A stretch of DNA of 64,000 nucleotides from Thermocrispum municipale DSM 44069. Its GTDB lineage: Bacteria > Actinomycetota > Actinomycetes > Mycobacteriales > Pseudonocardiaceae. The position numbers and the translations under genes are program-made. Below are positions 1 to 8,577 of the stretch, piece by piece. Within the stretch, counting starts at the first letter, position 1, and every line of letters begins with the position of its first letter. The DNA lies in assembly GCF_000427825.1 (NCBI RefSeq), contig NZ_ATYT01000003.1, forward strand, positions 636,157-700,156, read 5' to 3'. Under the pieces are notes generated by a model. The model was not told where the DNA came from, searched no databases, and saw nothing but the letters and a program-made list of their open reading frames with translations.

Positions 1-984
1 CAGGATGCGACAGTCCACAGTGGCTTCGGCCACCGACGGGATGACGTTGGCCTTGTAGCCGGCGTCGAGCATCGTCGGCGTCGCCATGTCGCGCAGCGTG
101 GCGCCGATGACCCGGGACACTCCCCCCAGCTTGGCGACGGCGGCGTCCAGGTCGTCCTCCGGGAACTCCATGCCGGTGATCTCGGTGACGCCGGCCAGGA
201 ACTCACGGACCGAGTCGGTGAGGACGAGCGGGAAGCGGTGGTTGCCGAGCCGGGCGACCGCTTCGGCCAGCTTCGTCACGGCGTTGTCGTGGTTGATCAT
301 CGAGCCGTGCCCGGCCCTCCCCCGCACCCGCAGGGTCATCCACCGGATGCCTTTCTCGGCGGTCTCGATGAGGTAGGCGCGTTGGTCGTTGTTCAGCGTG
401 ATGGAGAACCCGCCGACCTCGCCGATCGCCTCGGTCGCGCCGGCGAACAGGTCCGGGCGGTTGTCCACCAGCCATTGGGCGCCGAAGGTGCCTCCGGCTT
501 CTTCGTCGGCGAGGAAGGCGAAGATCAGGTCGCGAGGCGGGACGATGCCCTCGCGCTTGTAGTAGCGGGCGATGGCCAACGTCATGCCCAGCATGTCCTT
601 CATGTCGACCGCGCCGCGGCCCCACACGTAGCCGTCACGGATCGCCCCGGAGAACGGATGCACGGACCATTCGGTGGGGTCCGCGGGCACCACGTCCAAG
701 TGGCCGTGGATGACCAGGGCGCCACGCTCCGGGTCGGCTCCGGGTACCCGGGCGAACACGTTGCACCGGTTCGCCGCGCCGGACTCCACCAGCTCGGTTT
801 CGTAGCCGACCTCCTGGAGCTTGGCGGCGACGTATTCGGCGGCCTCGCGCTCCCCGACGACCGTTTCCGGATCACCGGTGTTGGTGGAGTCGATCTGGAT
901 GAGTTCGCTGGTCAGTACGACGGACTCGGCTGCCGCGGCGTCGAGTCCGCGGGCAGCGGCCGGGCTTTCGTGGTGGGCGCACAC
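1..984 (-). CDS. M20 family zinc metallopeptidase (3' end outside the window)
   Basis: This is the N-terminal 328 residues of an M20/M25/M40 peptidase or deacylase; the gene runs off the left edge. Visible metal-site motifs are HGHLDVVP at about residues 93-100, the bridging Asp in GAVDMK (about 127) and the ADEEAGG glutamates (about 161-162). The segment around GHGSMINHDNA fits the start of the dimerisation domain. The start is taken as GTG 984, preceded by a GGTAGGAA ribosome site; the overlapping ATG at 986 is in another frame and soon meets a stop. Family members cleave dipeptides, N-acyl amino acids or succinylated substrates; the sequence does not say which. It is transcribed away from the neighbouring tRNA. 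Confidence 0.9.
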   Translation of the reverse strand, partial: MCAHHESPAAARGLDAAAAESVVLTSELIQIDSTNTGDPETVVGEREAAEYVAAKLQEVGYETELVESGAANRCNVFARVPGADPERGALVIHGHLDVVPADPTEWSVHPFSGAIRDGYVWGRGAVDMKDMLGMTLAIARYYKREGIVPPRDLIFAFLADEEAGGTFGAQWLVDNRPDLFAGATEAIGEVGGFSITLNNDQRAYLIETAEKGIRWMTLRVRGRAGHGSMINHDNAVTKLAEAVARLGNHRFPLVLTDSVREFLAGVTEITGMEFPEDDLDAAVAKLGGVSRVIGATLRDMATPTMLDAGYKANVIPSVAEATVDCRIL

Positions 985-1109
985 ATAGGGATTCCTACCA
1001 TTGCCGGCGGCCACCCCGCGCGCGGCCGCGGTCGGCACGCCGTGGCGTGGCTAACCCTCACCCCCCCGTGCATGGATCTTGCTCCATCCGCTACCCTGGA
1101 CGCCGCAAA

Positions 1110-1193
1110 GTCCGGGTGGCGGAATGGCAGACGCGCTAGCTTGAGGTGCTAGTGCCCGTAAAGGGCGTGGGGGTTCAAGTCCCCCTCCGGACA
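1110..1193 (+). tRNA. tRNA-Leu(GAG)
   Basis: The acceptor stem GTCCGGG (1110-1116) pairs with TCCGGAC (1186-1192), and A1193 is the discriminator base. The anticodon loop reads CTTGAGG, giving anticodon GAG (codon CUC). A long variable arm with stem CCC/GGG follows, then a T-arm GGGGG-TTCAAGT-CCCCC. The long variable arm fits a class II leucine tRNA. CCA is not encoded. The 3' end overlaps the last codons of the integrase remnant on the other strand, as at an integration site. Confidence 0.95.
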
Positions 1194-1500
1194 CGGTTGT
1201 TGTTCACCCGCAATGCGGGCTGGATGGTCACAGTCGCGATCTTGTCCTCGGGTTCGTAGAGGACGTCCAAGCTCAGCGTCGAGTAGAGCTCGGCAAGCCG
1301 CTCCGGCTTGGCCGTGTTCAGGGAATCTCCGACATCGGCGAGCGAGTCGATCATGGCGTAGCCCTCTGCCTCTGTGATGGCGTCTGTGGCTGCCGCCGTG
1401 CTGGGAGCGGCCCTGGCTGCGTCACGTTCGGCGAGGGCGGCGTTGACCGGCTCGACGAGTGCGGCGGGGTTTACCCCGGCTTCGATGGCGTCCTGCAAGC
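1175..1500 (-). pseudogene. C-terminal remnant of a serine recombinase/integrase
   Basis: About 108 residues match the C-terminal segment common in actinobacterial large serine recombinases: an AALVEPVNAALAERDAA helix, then a DSLADVGDSL / LAELYSTLSL pattern, a VTIQP strand and a final RVRRGT before the stop. The resolvase catalytic domain, the zinc-ribbon region and any plausible start are absent; upstream sequence in this frame is not protein-like. The final VRRGT codons and stop lie inside the tRNA-Leu T-arm and acceptor. That geometry is typical of an integrase whose attachment site is the 3' end of a tRNA. On the plus strand at about 1534-1578 a VREIHENPRYT string also resembles recombinase sequence and could be a rearranged fragment, but this is weak. 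Confidence 0.65.
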
Positions 1501-1832
1501 CTCCGTGGCAATCCTCATCGTCTGGCGATGGTTGGCAGGGCAGCACGTGCGGGAGATTCACGAGAACCCGCGCTACACCGCTACGCCTTCTTCTTCGGGT
1601 GCTGGCACCGCCTTGCCGGCCAGCAAACACTCGACAGCGGCGAGGATCTTGCGCCGGTTGCGCGCCCCGTCGGCCGATTCGACCTACCGGGCCGCCTGGA
1701 CGCCGCGCCAAGATGAATCGCGTCAGAGTGCTCGCCGTGCTTCCGGCGTCTCACTCGCGCACCGGACACACCGACGGCCGGTCTCGGCCACAGGTTGCCG
1801 CTCATCCCGGCGGACGTCCGGGAGGCATCGGC
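1501..1832. other. Intergenic stretch without a recognisable intact gene
   Basis: No frame gives a convincing protein. A short minus-strand run around 1605-1690 (RRKILAAVECLLAGK) and the plus-strand recombinase-like string near 1534-1578 look like debris of the integrated element whose integrase tail lies to the left. Nothing else could be supported. Confidence 0.4.
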
Positions 1833-2540
1833 TCATGCCCGCCGCTCGTGCTCCTCGACGAAGCGCGCGAGCGATTCGCTGGCCGACTTGATGTGATCGA
1901 CCATCGCCTGCCGTGCCGCTTCGGCGTCCTGTGCCAGGATCGCTTCGGCGATCCGTTGATGCTCCCGCAGGTTCTGCTTCAGCAGCCGCGTGTTGCCCGC
2001 ATACGCCGGGTAGCTCGAGTTGAGCGGAAGCCTGCGGCCGATGTCTTCCAGGCTGAGCATCAGTTGCCGGTTGCCCGACCCGGTCACGATCGCGCTGTGG
2101 AAGTCGCTGTTGGTCCTCGACCACCGCTCGTTCGCCTCGTCGGACTCCGACAGCTCGGGGCTGCCGGTGTACCGGTCGATGGCCTCGGCGAAGTCGTCGA
2201 GCGCGCGCTGCATCTGCGCCACCTGCGCGTCGTTGATCCGCTCCACGGCCAGCTCGGCGGCCAGTCCTTCGATGGCCGCGCGGACCTGTCCCAGCTCGCG
2301 CACGTCCCGGCCGGAGTGCCCGTTCACCCGGGCACCCCGGTTCTTGACGATCGTGACGATGCCACGGGCGTGCAGCACCCGGAGTGCTTCCCGCACCGGA
2401 GTCCGGCTCACCCCGAACTCCTCGGCGATCGAGTTGTGCCGCAACCACGAGCCGACCGGGATGGCGCCGTTGAGGATCCGGCGCTGCAGCTCGTCGGCCA
2501 CCCGGTCGCTGATCGACTCGGAACCCTCGATGTCATCCAT
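1833..2540 (-). CDS. GntR family transcriptional regulator, FCD (FadR-like) subfamily
   Basis: A 235-residue one-domain-plus-sensor regulator. Residues about 13-75 form the GntR winged helix with the typical SRTPVREALRVL recognition helix, and about 90-230 form an all-helical FCD ligand domain (VRAAIEGLAAELA, then FHSAIV and a late VDHIKSA helix). FCD regulators usually repress nearby catabolic operons and are released by a small carboxylate. The gene is last in a same-strand block of transport and catabolic genes. Its upstream region carries GGATTATGCATCC (2599-2611), a version of a motif also found before three other units here, so autoregulation is plausible. Confidence 0.92.
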   Translation of the reverse strand: MDDIEGSESISDRVADELQRRILNGAIPVGSWLRHNSIAEEFGVSRTPVREALRVLHARGIVTIVKNRGARVNGHSGRDVRELGQVRAAIEGLAAELAVERINDAQVAQMQRALDDFAEAIDRYTGSPELSESDEANERWSRTNSDFHSAIVTGSGNRQLMLSLEDIGRRLPLNSSYPAYAGNTRLLKQNLREHQRIAEAILAQDAEAARQAMVDHIKSASESLARFVEEHERRA

Positions 2541-2598
2541 ATGGGATACGCACTCCTCGCGACGGAATCCTCACCCGGGCTGTTGGCATGTAACGGGA

Positions 2599-2611
2599 GG
2601 ATTATGCATCC
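2599..2611. promoter_or_regulatory. Candidate GntR operator (GGAT-N5-ATCC)
   Basis: The sequence GGATTATGCATCC is a 13-bp site with symmetric GGAT/ATCC ends. It lies 58 bp upstream of the GntR start at 2540. It shares GGATGCAW (read on the minus strand) with sites at 5833-5840, 13093-13103 and 14320-14345. Assignment to a GntR protein is inferred from position and recurrence. Confidence 0.4.
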
Positions 2612-2614
2612 ACC

Positions 2615-3361
2615 CTAGTGATCAGCTTGCCGGGTGATCCGCTCGAGACGTTTACTGCTCGTGGTCAGCACCATCCCCAGCGCGAGGACCAGCACCAGGG
2701 GTACCAGTTGCGTCAGCGGCGCCAGCGCCCACGCTTTCGCGGTGAGCACCGCGCCCAGTGCGGCTCCGCCGATCAGCCCGAGCAACAACGCGGCGTTGCG
2801 CCCGACGCTGCGGACTCCTCCACCGGTCGCCAGCCGGACGACGAGTCCGGTGAGAGTGCCGGTCAGGTAGGTCGTCGACAAGCCCCCGGCACCGAAGCGC
2901 TGCACGGTGCTGCTCTGCAGGCCCAGCGCCAGAGCGTGTCCGCCGAGCAGGATCAACCGCACCGTTTCGCCGCGCTCGGGTCCGGTGACCCACCAGGCGA
3001 TCGAGAGCATCACGGTCAGCGCGGTCTGCACCGCCAGCGCACGGGTGACAGCGGCAGGCCACACCGGATCACCGGATTGCGGCAAGCCGGCCAGCCGTGC
3101 GCCGACGGCGCACCCGACGACGAAACTGACGATCGCGCTGACGGCCAGCACGATCAGGCTCCCGTCGCCCGTCGCCGCGCCGACACCGGTGATCACCATG
3201 TTCCCGGTCATCACGCTGGCGAACGCTCCGCCGAGCGCGAGGAATCCGATGGCGTCCGTCGCCCCGCTGGTGACGGCCAGCAGCACCGCGAGGCGGTCCC
3301 GGACACGTTCCTGCGCGGCGCGACGGGCGTCGTCGCGCTCCAGCTGGTCAGCCCCAGGCAT
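2615..3361 (-). CDS. YoaK family (DUF1275) membrane protein
   Basis: A 248-residue integral membrane protein with about six hydrophobic segments and the family signature TDAIGFLALGGAFASVMTGN near residues 35-54, plus ATGDGS after the second segment. YoaK/DUF1275 proteins have no firmly established function. The ATG start at 3361 lies 14 bp inside the end of the upstream cupin-like gene, so the two are probably translationally coupled. Confidence 0.88.
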   Translation of the reverse strand: MPGADQLERDDARRAAQERVRDRLAVLLAVTSGATDAIGFLALGGAFASVMTGNMVITGVGAATGDGSLIVLAVSAIVSFVVGCAVGARLAGLPQSGDPVWPAAVTRALAVQTALTVMLSIAWWVTGPERGETVRLILLGGHALALGLQSSTVQRFGAGGLSTTYLTGTLTGLVVRLATGGGVRSVGRNAALLLGLIGGAALGAVLTAKAWALAPLTQLVPLVLVLALGMVLTTSSKRLERITRQADH

Positions 3362-3809
3362 ACGTGACGCGCTTCTCCTTCGGCTCGACGAAGTCGTTCG
3401 GGTCGATGATGTCGTGGTTGCGACCCGACAACCCGCGGCCGTTGGACTGCGGCTTACCCGGCTCCTCGGTCGCCGATTCCCGCACCAATTCGATGATGTA
3501 GTGGGTGACCGGGTGGTCCTCGAGATTCTTCAGCCGGTGCGGCTTGAGGCCACCTTGCCTGCCGACGGTCTTGAAGAACGCATAGCCCGCCTCGGCGTTC
3601 TGGGCGTGGCTGAATTCTTCCTCCTCGTCGAACTCCATCGACGCGGCACGGCCCGGATGCGGCCACAGGATCAAGTGGTCGTACTGGTGCGAGTGGTAGA
3701 AGATCGCCTCGCCGGGCTGCAGCGTCATCGCCCACACCCGCACGTGCTCATTGGCGAAGATCAGTTCGTTTCCCGGGTCGGTGGGGAACCCCTGCGGGGT
3801 CTCGCTCAT
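3348..3809 (-). CDS. Cupin-like protein of unknown substrate
   Basis: A 153-residue soluble protein. Residues about 10-100 look like one small beta-barrel cupin domain: ANEHVRVWAMTLQPGE, then FYHSHQYDHLILWPH with the histidines expected for metal binding, and a later GLKPHRLKNLED strand. The ATG at 3809 follows a GGAG-like ribosome site. It lies between an FAD monooxygenase (20 bp upstream) and the YoaK gene (overlapping), so it probably belongs to that catabolic block. It could be a small dioxygenase or isomerase; the substrate is unknown. Confidence 0.72.
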   Translation of the reverse strand: MSETPQGFPTDPGNELIFANEHVRVWAMTLQPGEAIFYHSHQYDHLILWPHPGRAASMEFDEEEEFSHAQNAEAGYAFFKTVGRQGGLKPHRLKNLEDHPVTHYIIELVRESATEEPGKPQSNGRGLSGRNHDIIDPNDFVEPKEKRVTYAWG

Positions 3810-3829
3810 GATTTCTCCTTGGTTTGTGG

Positions 3830-4942
3830 TCACTGCCGGCTGGCTTCGGATTCGCGAACTTCCTGCAGGTACGCCGTGACGGCTTCGGCGGTCGCCGGCA
3901 CGTTGCGGTCGATCGAGCCTGCGACGCCTGCCTGCGCGCGGTCGACGTAGGGGCGCTGACGCTCCTCGTACTCGGTGAAAGCGGCCGCAAGGTCGTCCGG
4001 GTGCTTCTCCAGCGCCTCGGCGAGGAAGTAGCTGCCGCTGATGGCGAGCGATGTGCCACGCCCGGACAGTGGTGCGGCACAGTGCGCCGCGTCCCCGACC
4101 AGTACCACCCGGCCTTTGGACCACGTCGGCATCTTGGTCTGACCGCATTCGTCGAAGTACAGGCCGTCGCTTTCGCCCATCCGCGCGACGAGCTCCTGGA
4201 TCCGCCACACGTCGTCCTGGTAGACGCCGCGCAGGACCTCGTGGACGGCTGCCGGATCGCGATAGTTGATGTCGAGCTTCGGCGACCGGAAGTACCCGGC
4301 CACGATCTCCTCGTCCGGCGTCTGCAGCAGGCTGAGCATCCGGCCGGGCGCCAAGTGCATCTGCCCGGGCGTTCCGGCAGGTGCGGGCGGGCCGATCGGC
4401 GCGAGGACGACGTAGACGCCGAGGAAGTTGACGTAGTCCTCTTCCGGGCCGAACACGAGCGCGCGGGTCCGGGAGTGAATTCCGTCGGCACCCACCACCA
4501 GGTCGTAATCGTCCTCGGTGCCGTCACTCAGCACGACGTGTACCGAGTCGCCGTTGTCGGACAGCTCGGTGACCGTCGTGGAGAACCGCACATCGGTGTT
4601 CTCGTCGAGCGCGCCGGTGAGGATGGGCATCAGCTTCGGCCGCGGGATCTCGATGTCGTCCGGCCGGTCGTTGGCGTACCTGGTGGAGAAGCCCGCGACG
4701 CGCTTCCCGTCGTCGTCGACGTACTCCGTGCCGACGGTCATGCTGATCTCGGCGGCCCGCATCTCGTGGTAGATGCCCATCTCCCGGACCATGTCCAGGG
4801 CATCGCCCCGCACGTCGATCGGCGAGCCGGTCGTCCGGACGACGGGTGCCTGTTCGATCAGCGTGACTGTGTGGCCGCGGCGCTGCAGGGTGATGGTGGC
4901 GGCCAGGCCGGCCACACCGGCCCCGGTTACCAGAATTTTCAT
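3830..4942 (-). CDS. FAD-dependent monooxygenase (PHBH-type fold)
   Basis: A 370-residue flavoprotein hydroxylase. The N-terminal dinucleotide fold has VTGAGVAGLAATITL followed by a basic strand and VTLIEQ. A DDYDLVVGADG motif lies near the middle, and the FAD ribityl-binding GDAAH motif is VVLVGDAAHCAAPLSG at about residue 275-290. Such enzymes use NAD(P)H and O2 to hydroxylate aromatic or polyketide-like substrates. The neighbouring cupin-like and alpha/beta hydrolase genes fit a small oxidative degradation pathway, but the substrate cannot be read from the sequence. Confidence 0.9.
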   Translation of the reverse strand: MKILVTGAGVAGLAATITLQRRGHTVTLIEQAPVVRTTGSPIDVRGDALDMVREMGIYHEMRAAEISMTVGTEYVDDDGKRVAGFSTRYANDRPDDIEIPRPKLMPILTGALDENTDVRFSTTVTELSDNGDSVHVVLSDGTEDDYDLVVGADGIHSRTRALVFGPEEDYVNFLGVYVVLAPIGPPAPAGTPGQMHLAPGRMLSLLQTPDEEIVAGYFRSPKLDINYRDPAAVHEVLRGVYQDDVWRIQELVARMGESDGLYFDECGQTKMPTWSKGRVVLVGDAAHCAAPLSGRGTSLAISGSYFLAEALEKHPDDLAAAFTEYEERQRPYVDRAQAGVAGSIDRNVPATAEAVTAYLQEVRESEASRQ

Positions 4943-4990
4943 GCGTATCCGATCTTGTTGTGAGGTGAGCAGCGGCGAGCCGCCCGGCTG

Positions 4991-5785
4991 TTACGTACCG
5001 ATGCGATTCGCCAGAACGTGTTCCCGGACGAGCCGGGCGACGGGTTCCTTGAACTCCGAGCTCAGGCCGTGCCGCGCGTCGGGCACGCATACGAAGGTGG
5101 CATTGGGGATCCGCTCGGCGATGAACCGCCCGTCGTCGGGGCTGGCCAGCGGGTCGTCGGCGCCGTAGATGAGCAGCGTCGGGGCCTTGATGGTCCGCAG
5201 TTCCTCGTCCAGATCGTGCGTCCGCAAACACTGGATCCGGTACGAGTCGGGGTCACTGACCTGCCCGGCCATCATGGTGCGCAACCGCTCCAGCTGCGCC
5301 GGATCGGACTGACCGGCCGGGCTGAGGATGGCCTGCACCATGATGTCGAAGCGTTCCTCGGGCGGACGGGCCAGAGCGGCCTTGGTGAACTCGTTGATGT
5401 TCCGGAAGCTCGCGGGGGCCGCTCCACAGATCAGGCTCTGCACACGGTCGGGATGGCGGATCGCGATGTGCAACGACACCGCGCCACCGAACGAGAACCC
5501 CATGATGTGGGCCCGCTCGATCCCAAGGGCGTCCAGCAGGGCCACGCTGTCATCGGCGATGTCGCCGATCTCGTAGGGGTCGGTGCAGCGGAAGCTGTCC
5601 CCGACGTCTCGCTGGTCGTACGAGATGGCGCGGATGCCCTCGCCGAGCAGTGGGGCGAATCCGGCGTACTGCCCACGGTGAGACTCCCCGCCGTGATGCA
5701 TGAGCAGGACTTCACCCGAGCCGAGCTCGTGGTAGGCGATCGGTCCGTTGGTCGTCTCCGCCACCTTGACGGTGCTGAAGCTCAT
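4991..5785 (-). CDS. Alpha/beta hydrolase
   Basis: A 264-residue alpha/beta hydrolase. The oxyanion HG motif is LLMHHGGE at about residue 27-34, the nucleophile elbow is GFSFGG (Ser98), the acid lies in LIYGADDPLASP and the catalytic His in VPDARHGL. The ATG at 5785 is preferred because AGGAGAAGG lies just upstream; the frame is open for another 29 codons to an ATG at 5872 but has no ribosome site there. It is 48 bp upstream of the FAD monooxygenase on the same strand. A GGATGCAAT element sits in the region upstream of the start. Confidence 0.9.
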   Translation of the reverse strand: MSFSTVKVAETTNGPIAYHELGSGEVLLMHHGGESHRGQYAGFAPLLGEGIRAISYDQRDVGDSFRCTDPYEIGDIADDSVALLDALGIERAHIMGFSFGGAVSLHIAIRHPDRVQSLICGAAPASFRNINEFTKAALARPPEERFDIMVQAILSPAGQSDPAQLERLRTMMAGQVSDPDSYRIQCLRTHDLDEELRTIKAPTLLIYGADDPLASPDDGRFIAERIPNATFVCVPDARHGLSSEFKEPVARLVREHVLANRIGT

Positions 5786-5832
5786 CGCGTCGACCTTCTC
5801 CTTCCGGATGAGTGAATCCAGTTTATCACTTA

Positions 5833-5840
5833 TTGCATCC
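5833..5840. promoter_or_regulatory. GGATGCAA element upstream of the hydrolase gene
   Basis: TTGCATCC on the plus strand (GGATGCAA on the minus strand) lies 48 bp upstream of the hydrolase ATG. It is one of four copies of this motif near genes of the same catabolic blocks. It is a half-site, so the support is weaker than for the palindrome at 14320. Confidence 0.3.
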
Positions 5841-5896
5841 CAAATTGAGTGAAATGGTGCCAGTTCCTTCATTCGTGGTACGGGCGGGCGAGTGCG

Positions 5897-7708
5897 CTAC
5901 TGCTCGACGCGCGGGATCGAGGCGACTAGCCGCTTGGTGTAGTCGTGCGCAGGCCGGTCGAGGACGTCCGGTGTCTGGCCGGACTCCACCACCTTGCCGT
6001 GGTTGAGCACGTACACCCGGTCGGTGATCTGCCGGACGACGGCGAGGTCGTGGGTGATGAACACGTAGGTCAGCCCGAGGTCGGCCTGCAGTTCGCGGAG
6101 CAAGTTCAGGATGTGCGCCTGGACGGACACGTCGAGGGCGGAGACAACCTCGTCGCACACCACGATGCGCGGGTTACGGCTCAGCGCGCGAGCGATGGCC
6201 ACCCGCTGGCGCTCGCCGCCGGACAACTGGCCCGGCCAGCGGTGCGCGTATCCGGCAGGCAGCCCGACTCGTTCCAACAGCTCGGCGGTCGCCGCCTCGA
6301 GATCGTCCGCTCCGGACAGGCGCAGGCCCTCGCGAAGCGTGGAGCCGATCGTCCTGGTGGGGTTCAGCGTCGACATCGGGTCCTGGAACGCCATCTGGGC
6401 AAGCCCGCGCACCGTCGCCCATTGCTGTCTGGACACCCGTTTCGCGGCCAGCTCCACGCCGCCTACCCGCACACTTCCCGCGCTGGGCCGGGTCAGCCCG
6501 ACCATCATGCGAGCCAGCGTCGTCTTGCCCGAGCCGGACTCCCCTACCAAACCGACGCTTTCCCCGGCGTACACGTCCACGTCGACACCGTCGACAGCGA
6601 CTTTGTCCTGATAGTTCTTGCGGACCGCACGCATCTTCACGAGGAGATCGCCTGGCTGGACCGTCTCCGCACCGGCAGCGGGCCCGCCGGCCGCCTCGTC
6701 GGTGATCAGCGTGATCTCCTCGGCGCGATCGCACCGAACCCGATGTTCGCCGGACTCGTCAGTGATGCGTAGTGAGACCGGCGAATCGGTACAGGCGGCT
6801 ACGGCGTAGGAGCAGCGCGGGGCGAAGCGGCACCCGTCCGGCCTGCTACCGGGCGACGGGACCGAGCCGGGAATCGTCAGCAGACGCGGCACCCGATGAT
6901 CCAGCGGCGGTTCGGCGGCCAGCAACGCCGCCGTGTACGGATGTCGCGGCTGGGTGCGGATGGCGTCCGTCTCCCCCACTTCCACGATCTGGCCCGCATA
7001 CATCACGTAGACGCGGTCGCAGGTGGCGAACGCGACGCGGAGGTCGTGGGTGATCAGGATCAGGCCCAGCTCGTGGGTCTTGCGCAACCGGTCGAGCAGC
7101 TTCAGCACTTCCTGCTGCGTGGTGACATCCAAAGCGGTGGTGGGCTCGTCGGCGATCAGCACCCGCGGGTTCTCCGCGATCGCGGCCGCGATACCCACCC
7201 GCTGGCGCATCCCGCCGGAGAGCTGGAACGGGTACTTGCCCGCCACGGCCGGATCGGTGATGCCGACCTCGTTCAGCCTGGCCACGGCCTCGGCTCGCCG
7301 CTCCGCCTTGGACAGCTTGCGCCCGTCCTCGCCGCGCAGCGCCGCGGTGACCTGGTCGCCGACCTTCAGCACCGGGTTCAGCATGGTGAACGGGTCCTGC
7401 ATGATGAAGGCGATCTCGTTGCCGCGCAGCCTGCGCCGCGCCGCCTCGCTGAGCCGCAAGAACGACGTGCCCGCGACGCTGACGTCGCCTTCGCTGGTCA
7501 GCTCGGGCGGCAACAGGCCCAGAAGGGCGCGGGCGGTGACGGACTTGCCGCTACCGGACTCGCCGACGATCGCGATCGACTCCCCCGGCGCGACCCGCAG
7601 GCTGATCGACTCCGCGATCGGTCTGCGGGCGCGACCTTGTTCGAGCCAGACGCTGAGCGAGTCCGTGGCCAGACCGGTCTGCCGCCCGGTCGAGATGGTC
7701 GGGTTCAT
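5897..7708 (-). CDS. Fused double ABC ATPase of an oligopeptide/glutathione-type importer
   Basis: A 603-residue protein with two complete DppD/OppF-like ATPase modules. The first (about 10-270) has Walker A GESGSGKS, signature LSGGMRQRV and Walker B VLIADEPTTALD, followed by an oligopeptide-transporter C-terminal extension with cysteines (CRFAPRCSYA). The second (about 310-600) has Walker A GESGSGKTT, LSGGERQRV and VVCDEVVSALD. Peptide importers usually have two separate ATPase genes; the fused form is known in E. coli GsiA, the glutathione importer ATPase. The ATG at 7708 overlaps the stop of the upstream permease by 4 bp (ATGA), so the whole importer is one operon. Confidence 0.93.
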   Translation of the reverse strand: MNPTISTGRQTGLATDSLSVWLEQGRARRPIAESISLRVAPGESIAIVGESGSGKSVTARALLGLLPPELTSEGDVSVAGTSFLRLSEAARRRLRGNEIAFIMQDPFTMLNPVLKVGDQVTAALRGEDGRKLSKAERRAEAVARLNEVGITDPAVAGKYPFQLSGGMRQRVGIAAAIAENPRVLIADEPTTALDVTTQQEVLKLLDRLRKTHELGLILITHDLRVAFATCDRVYVMYAGQIVEVGETDAIRTQPRHPYTAALLAAEPPLDHRVPRLLTIPGSVPSPGSRPDGCRFAPRCSYAVAACTDSPVSLRITDESGEHRVRCDRAEEITLITDEAAGGPAAGAETVQPGDLLVKMRAVRKNYQDKVAVDGVDVDVYAGESVGLVGESGSGKTTLARMMVGLTRPSAGSVRVGGVELAAKRVSRQQWATVRGLAQMAFQDPMSTLNPTRTIGSTLREGLRLSGADDLEAATAELLERVGLPAGYAHRWPGQLSGGERQRVAIARALSRNPRIVVCDEVVSALDVSVQAHILNLLRELQADLGLTYVFITHDLAVVRQITDRVYVLNHGKVVESGQTPDVLDRPAHDYTKRLVASIPRVEQ

Positions 7709-8577
7709 CGTTGTCTCCTCGCCTGGTCGTGCTTGCGCTGGAGGTATTCGCCGATCAGGTTGGTCGAGACGGCGAGCAGCACGATCGCCACCGCGGGAAC
7801 GACGGCGGGCCACACATTGGTGAAGATCGTCGCCCGGTTGTCCGAGACCATCCGGCCCCAGTCGGGCGCCCCGGGCGGGGAGCCCAGGCCGAGGAACGAC
7901 AGCGACGAGAACTCCACCACGCCGTAGGTGAAGACCAGGAAGAACGTGGCGACCATGTTCGGCACGATGGTCGGCACCAGGTGCGTCAGAACGACCCGCC
8001 ACGTGGGCAGGCCGAGCGTGACCGCGGCTTCCATGTACGGCAGATGTGCCCGCTCCATGACGGCGGCGCGCAGGTTGCGCACGTGCAGCGGAAGACCGAA
8101 GACGATCAGTACCGCGAGCGTGATGCCGAACCCTCCACCGGTGACCCCGGCGACCACGATCGCCACCAGCAGGGCGGGCACCGAGTACAGCAGGTCCACC
8201 AGGCGGCTGATCACGGTGTCGGTGCGGCCACCGAAATAGCCCGCCGCCACGGCCAGCAGAGTGCCGATGACGGTGACGCCGATGGCCAGCAGGAGCGGGC
8301 CGAGCAGTGACGTCCGGGCTCCGGCGATGATCCGCGAGAACATGTCACGGCCGAGCTGGTCGGTGCCGAGCAAGTGCTCGCCGCTCGGTCCTTCCAGGCT
8401 GACGGCGGCGTCGATGGCGCCCGGGTCCGCCGGGGCCAGGCCGGGGAAGATCGCGCAGGCGGCGACGGCGAGCAGGAAAAGCCCGGCCAGCGCCGTCAGG
8501 ACCGGGATCCGCGGCACCCGGAAGCGGGCGGCGCGAGAACGGTTGGAGGTGGACGTGGAGTGTGGCACCGCGGTCAT
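7705..8577 (-). CDS. ABC importer permease, DppC/GsiD type
   Basis: A 290-residue permease. It has an N-terminal membrane segment (LTALAGLFLLAVAACAIF), the short extracytoplasmic region with the DppC-family HLLGTDQLGRDMFSRII motif, then five more hydrophobic segments with the EAA loop (EAAVTLGLPTWRVVLTHLVP). It partners the DppB-type permease encoded just upstream. Both ends overlap neighbours by 4 bp, which indicates tight translational coupling. Confidence 0.93.
   Translation of the reverse strand: MTAVPHSTSTSNRSRAARFRVPRIPVLTALAGLFLLAVAACAIFPGLAPADPGAIDAAVSLEGPSGEHLLGTDQLGRDMFSRIIAGARTSLLGPLLLAIGVTVIGTLLAVAAGYFGGRTDTVISRLVDLLYSVPALLVAIVVAGVTGGGFGITLAVLIVFGLPLHVRNLRAAVMERAHLPYMEAAVTLGLPTWRVVLTHLVPTIVPNMVATFFLVFTYGVVEFSSLSFLGLGSPPGAPDWGRMVSDNRATIFTNVWPAVVPAVAIVLLAVSTNLIGEYLQRKHDQARRQR

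Noticed and set aside
238-1152. Long plus-strand open frame opposite the M20 peptidase
   Set aside because: It is the antisense of a clear peptidase gene, has no family similarity, and its repeated His, Arg and Val content is typical of shadow frames in high-GC DNA.
1534-1578. Plus-strand VREIHENPRYT resembling an internal recombinase motif
   Set aside because: Opposite strand to the clear integrase remnant and only eleven residues long; kept as a remark and not as a feature.
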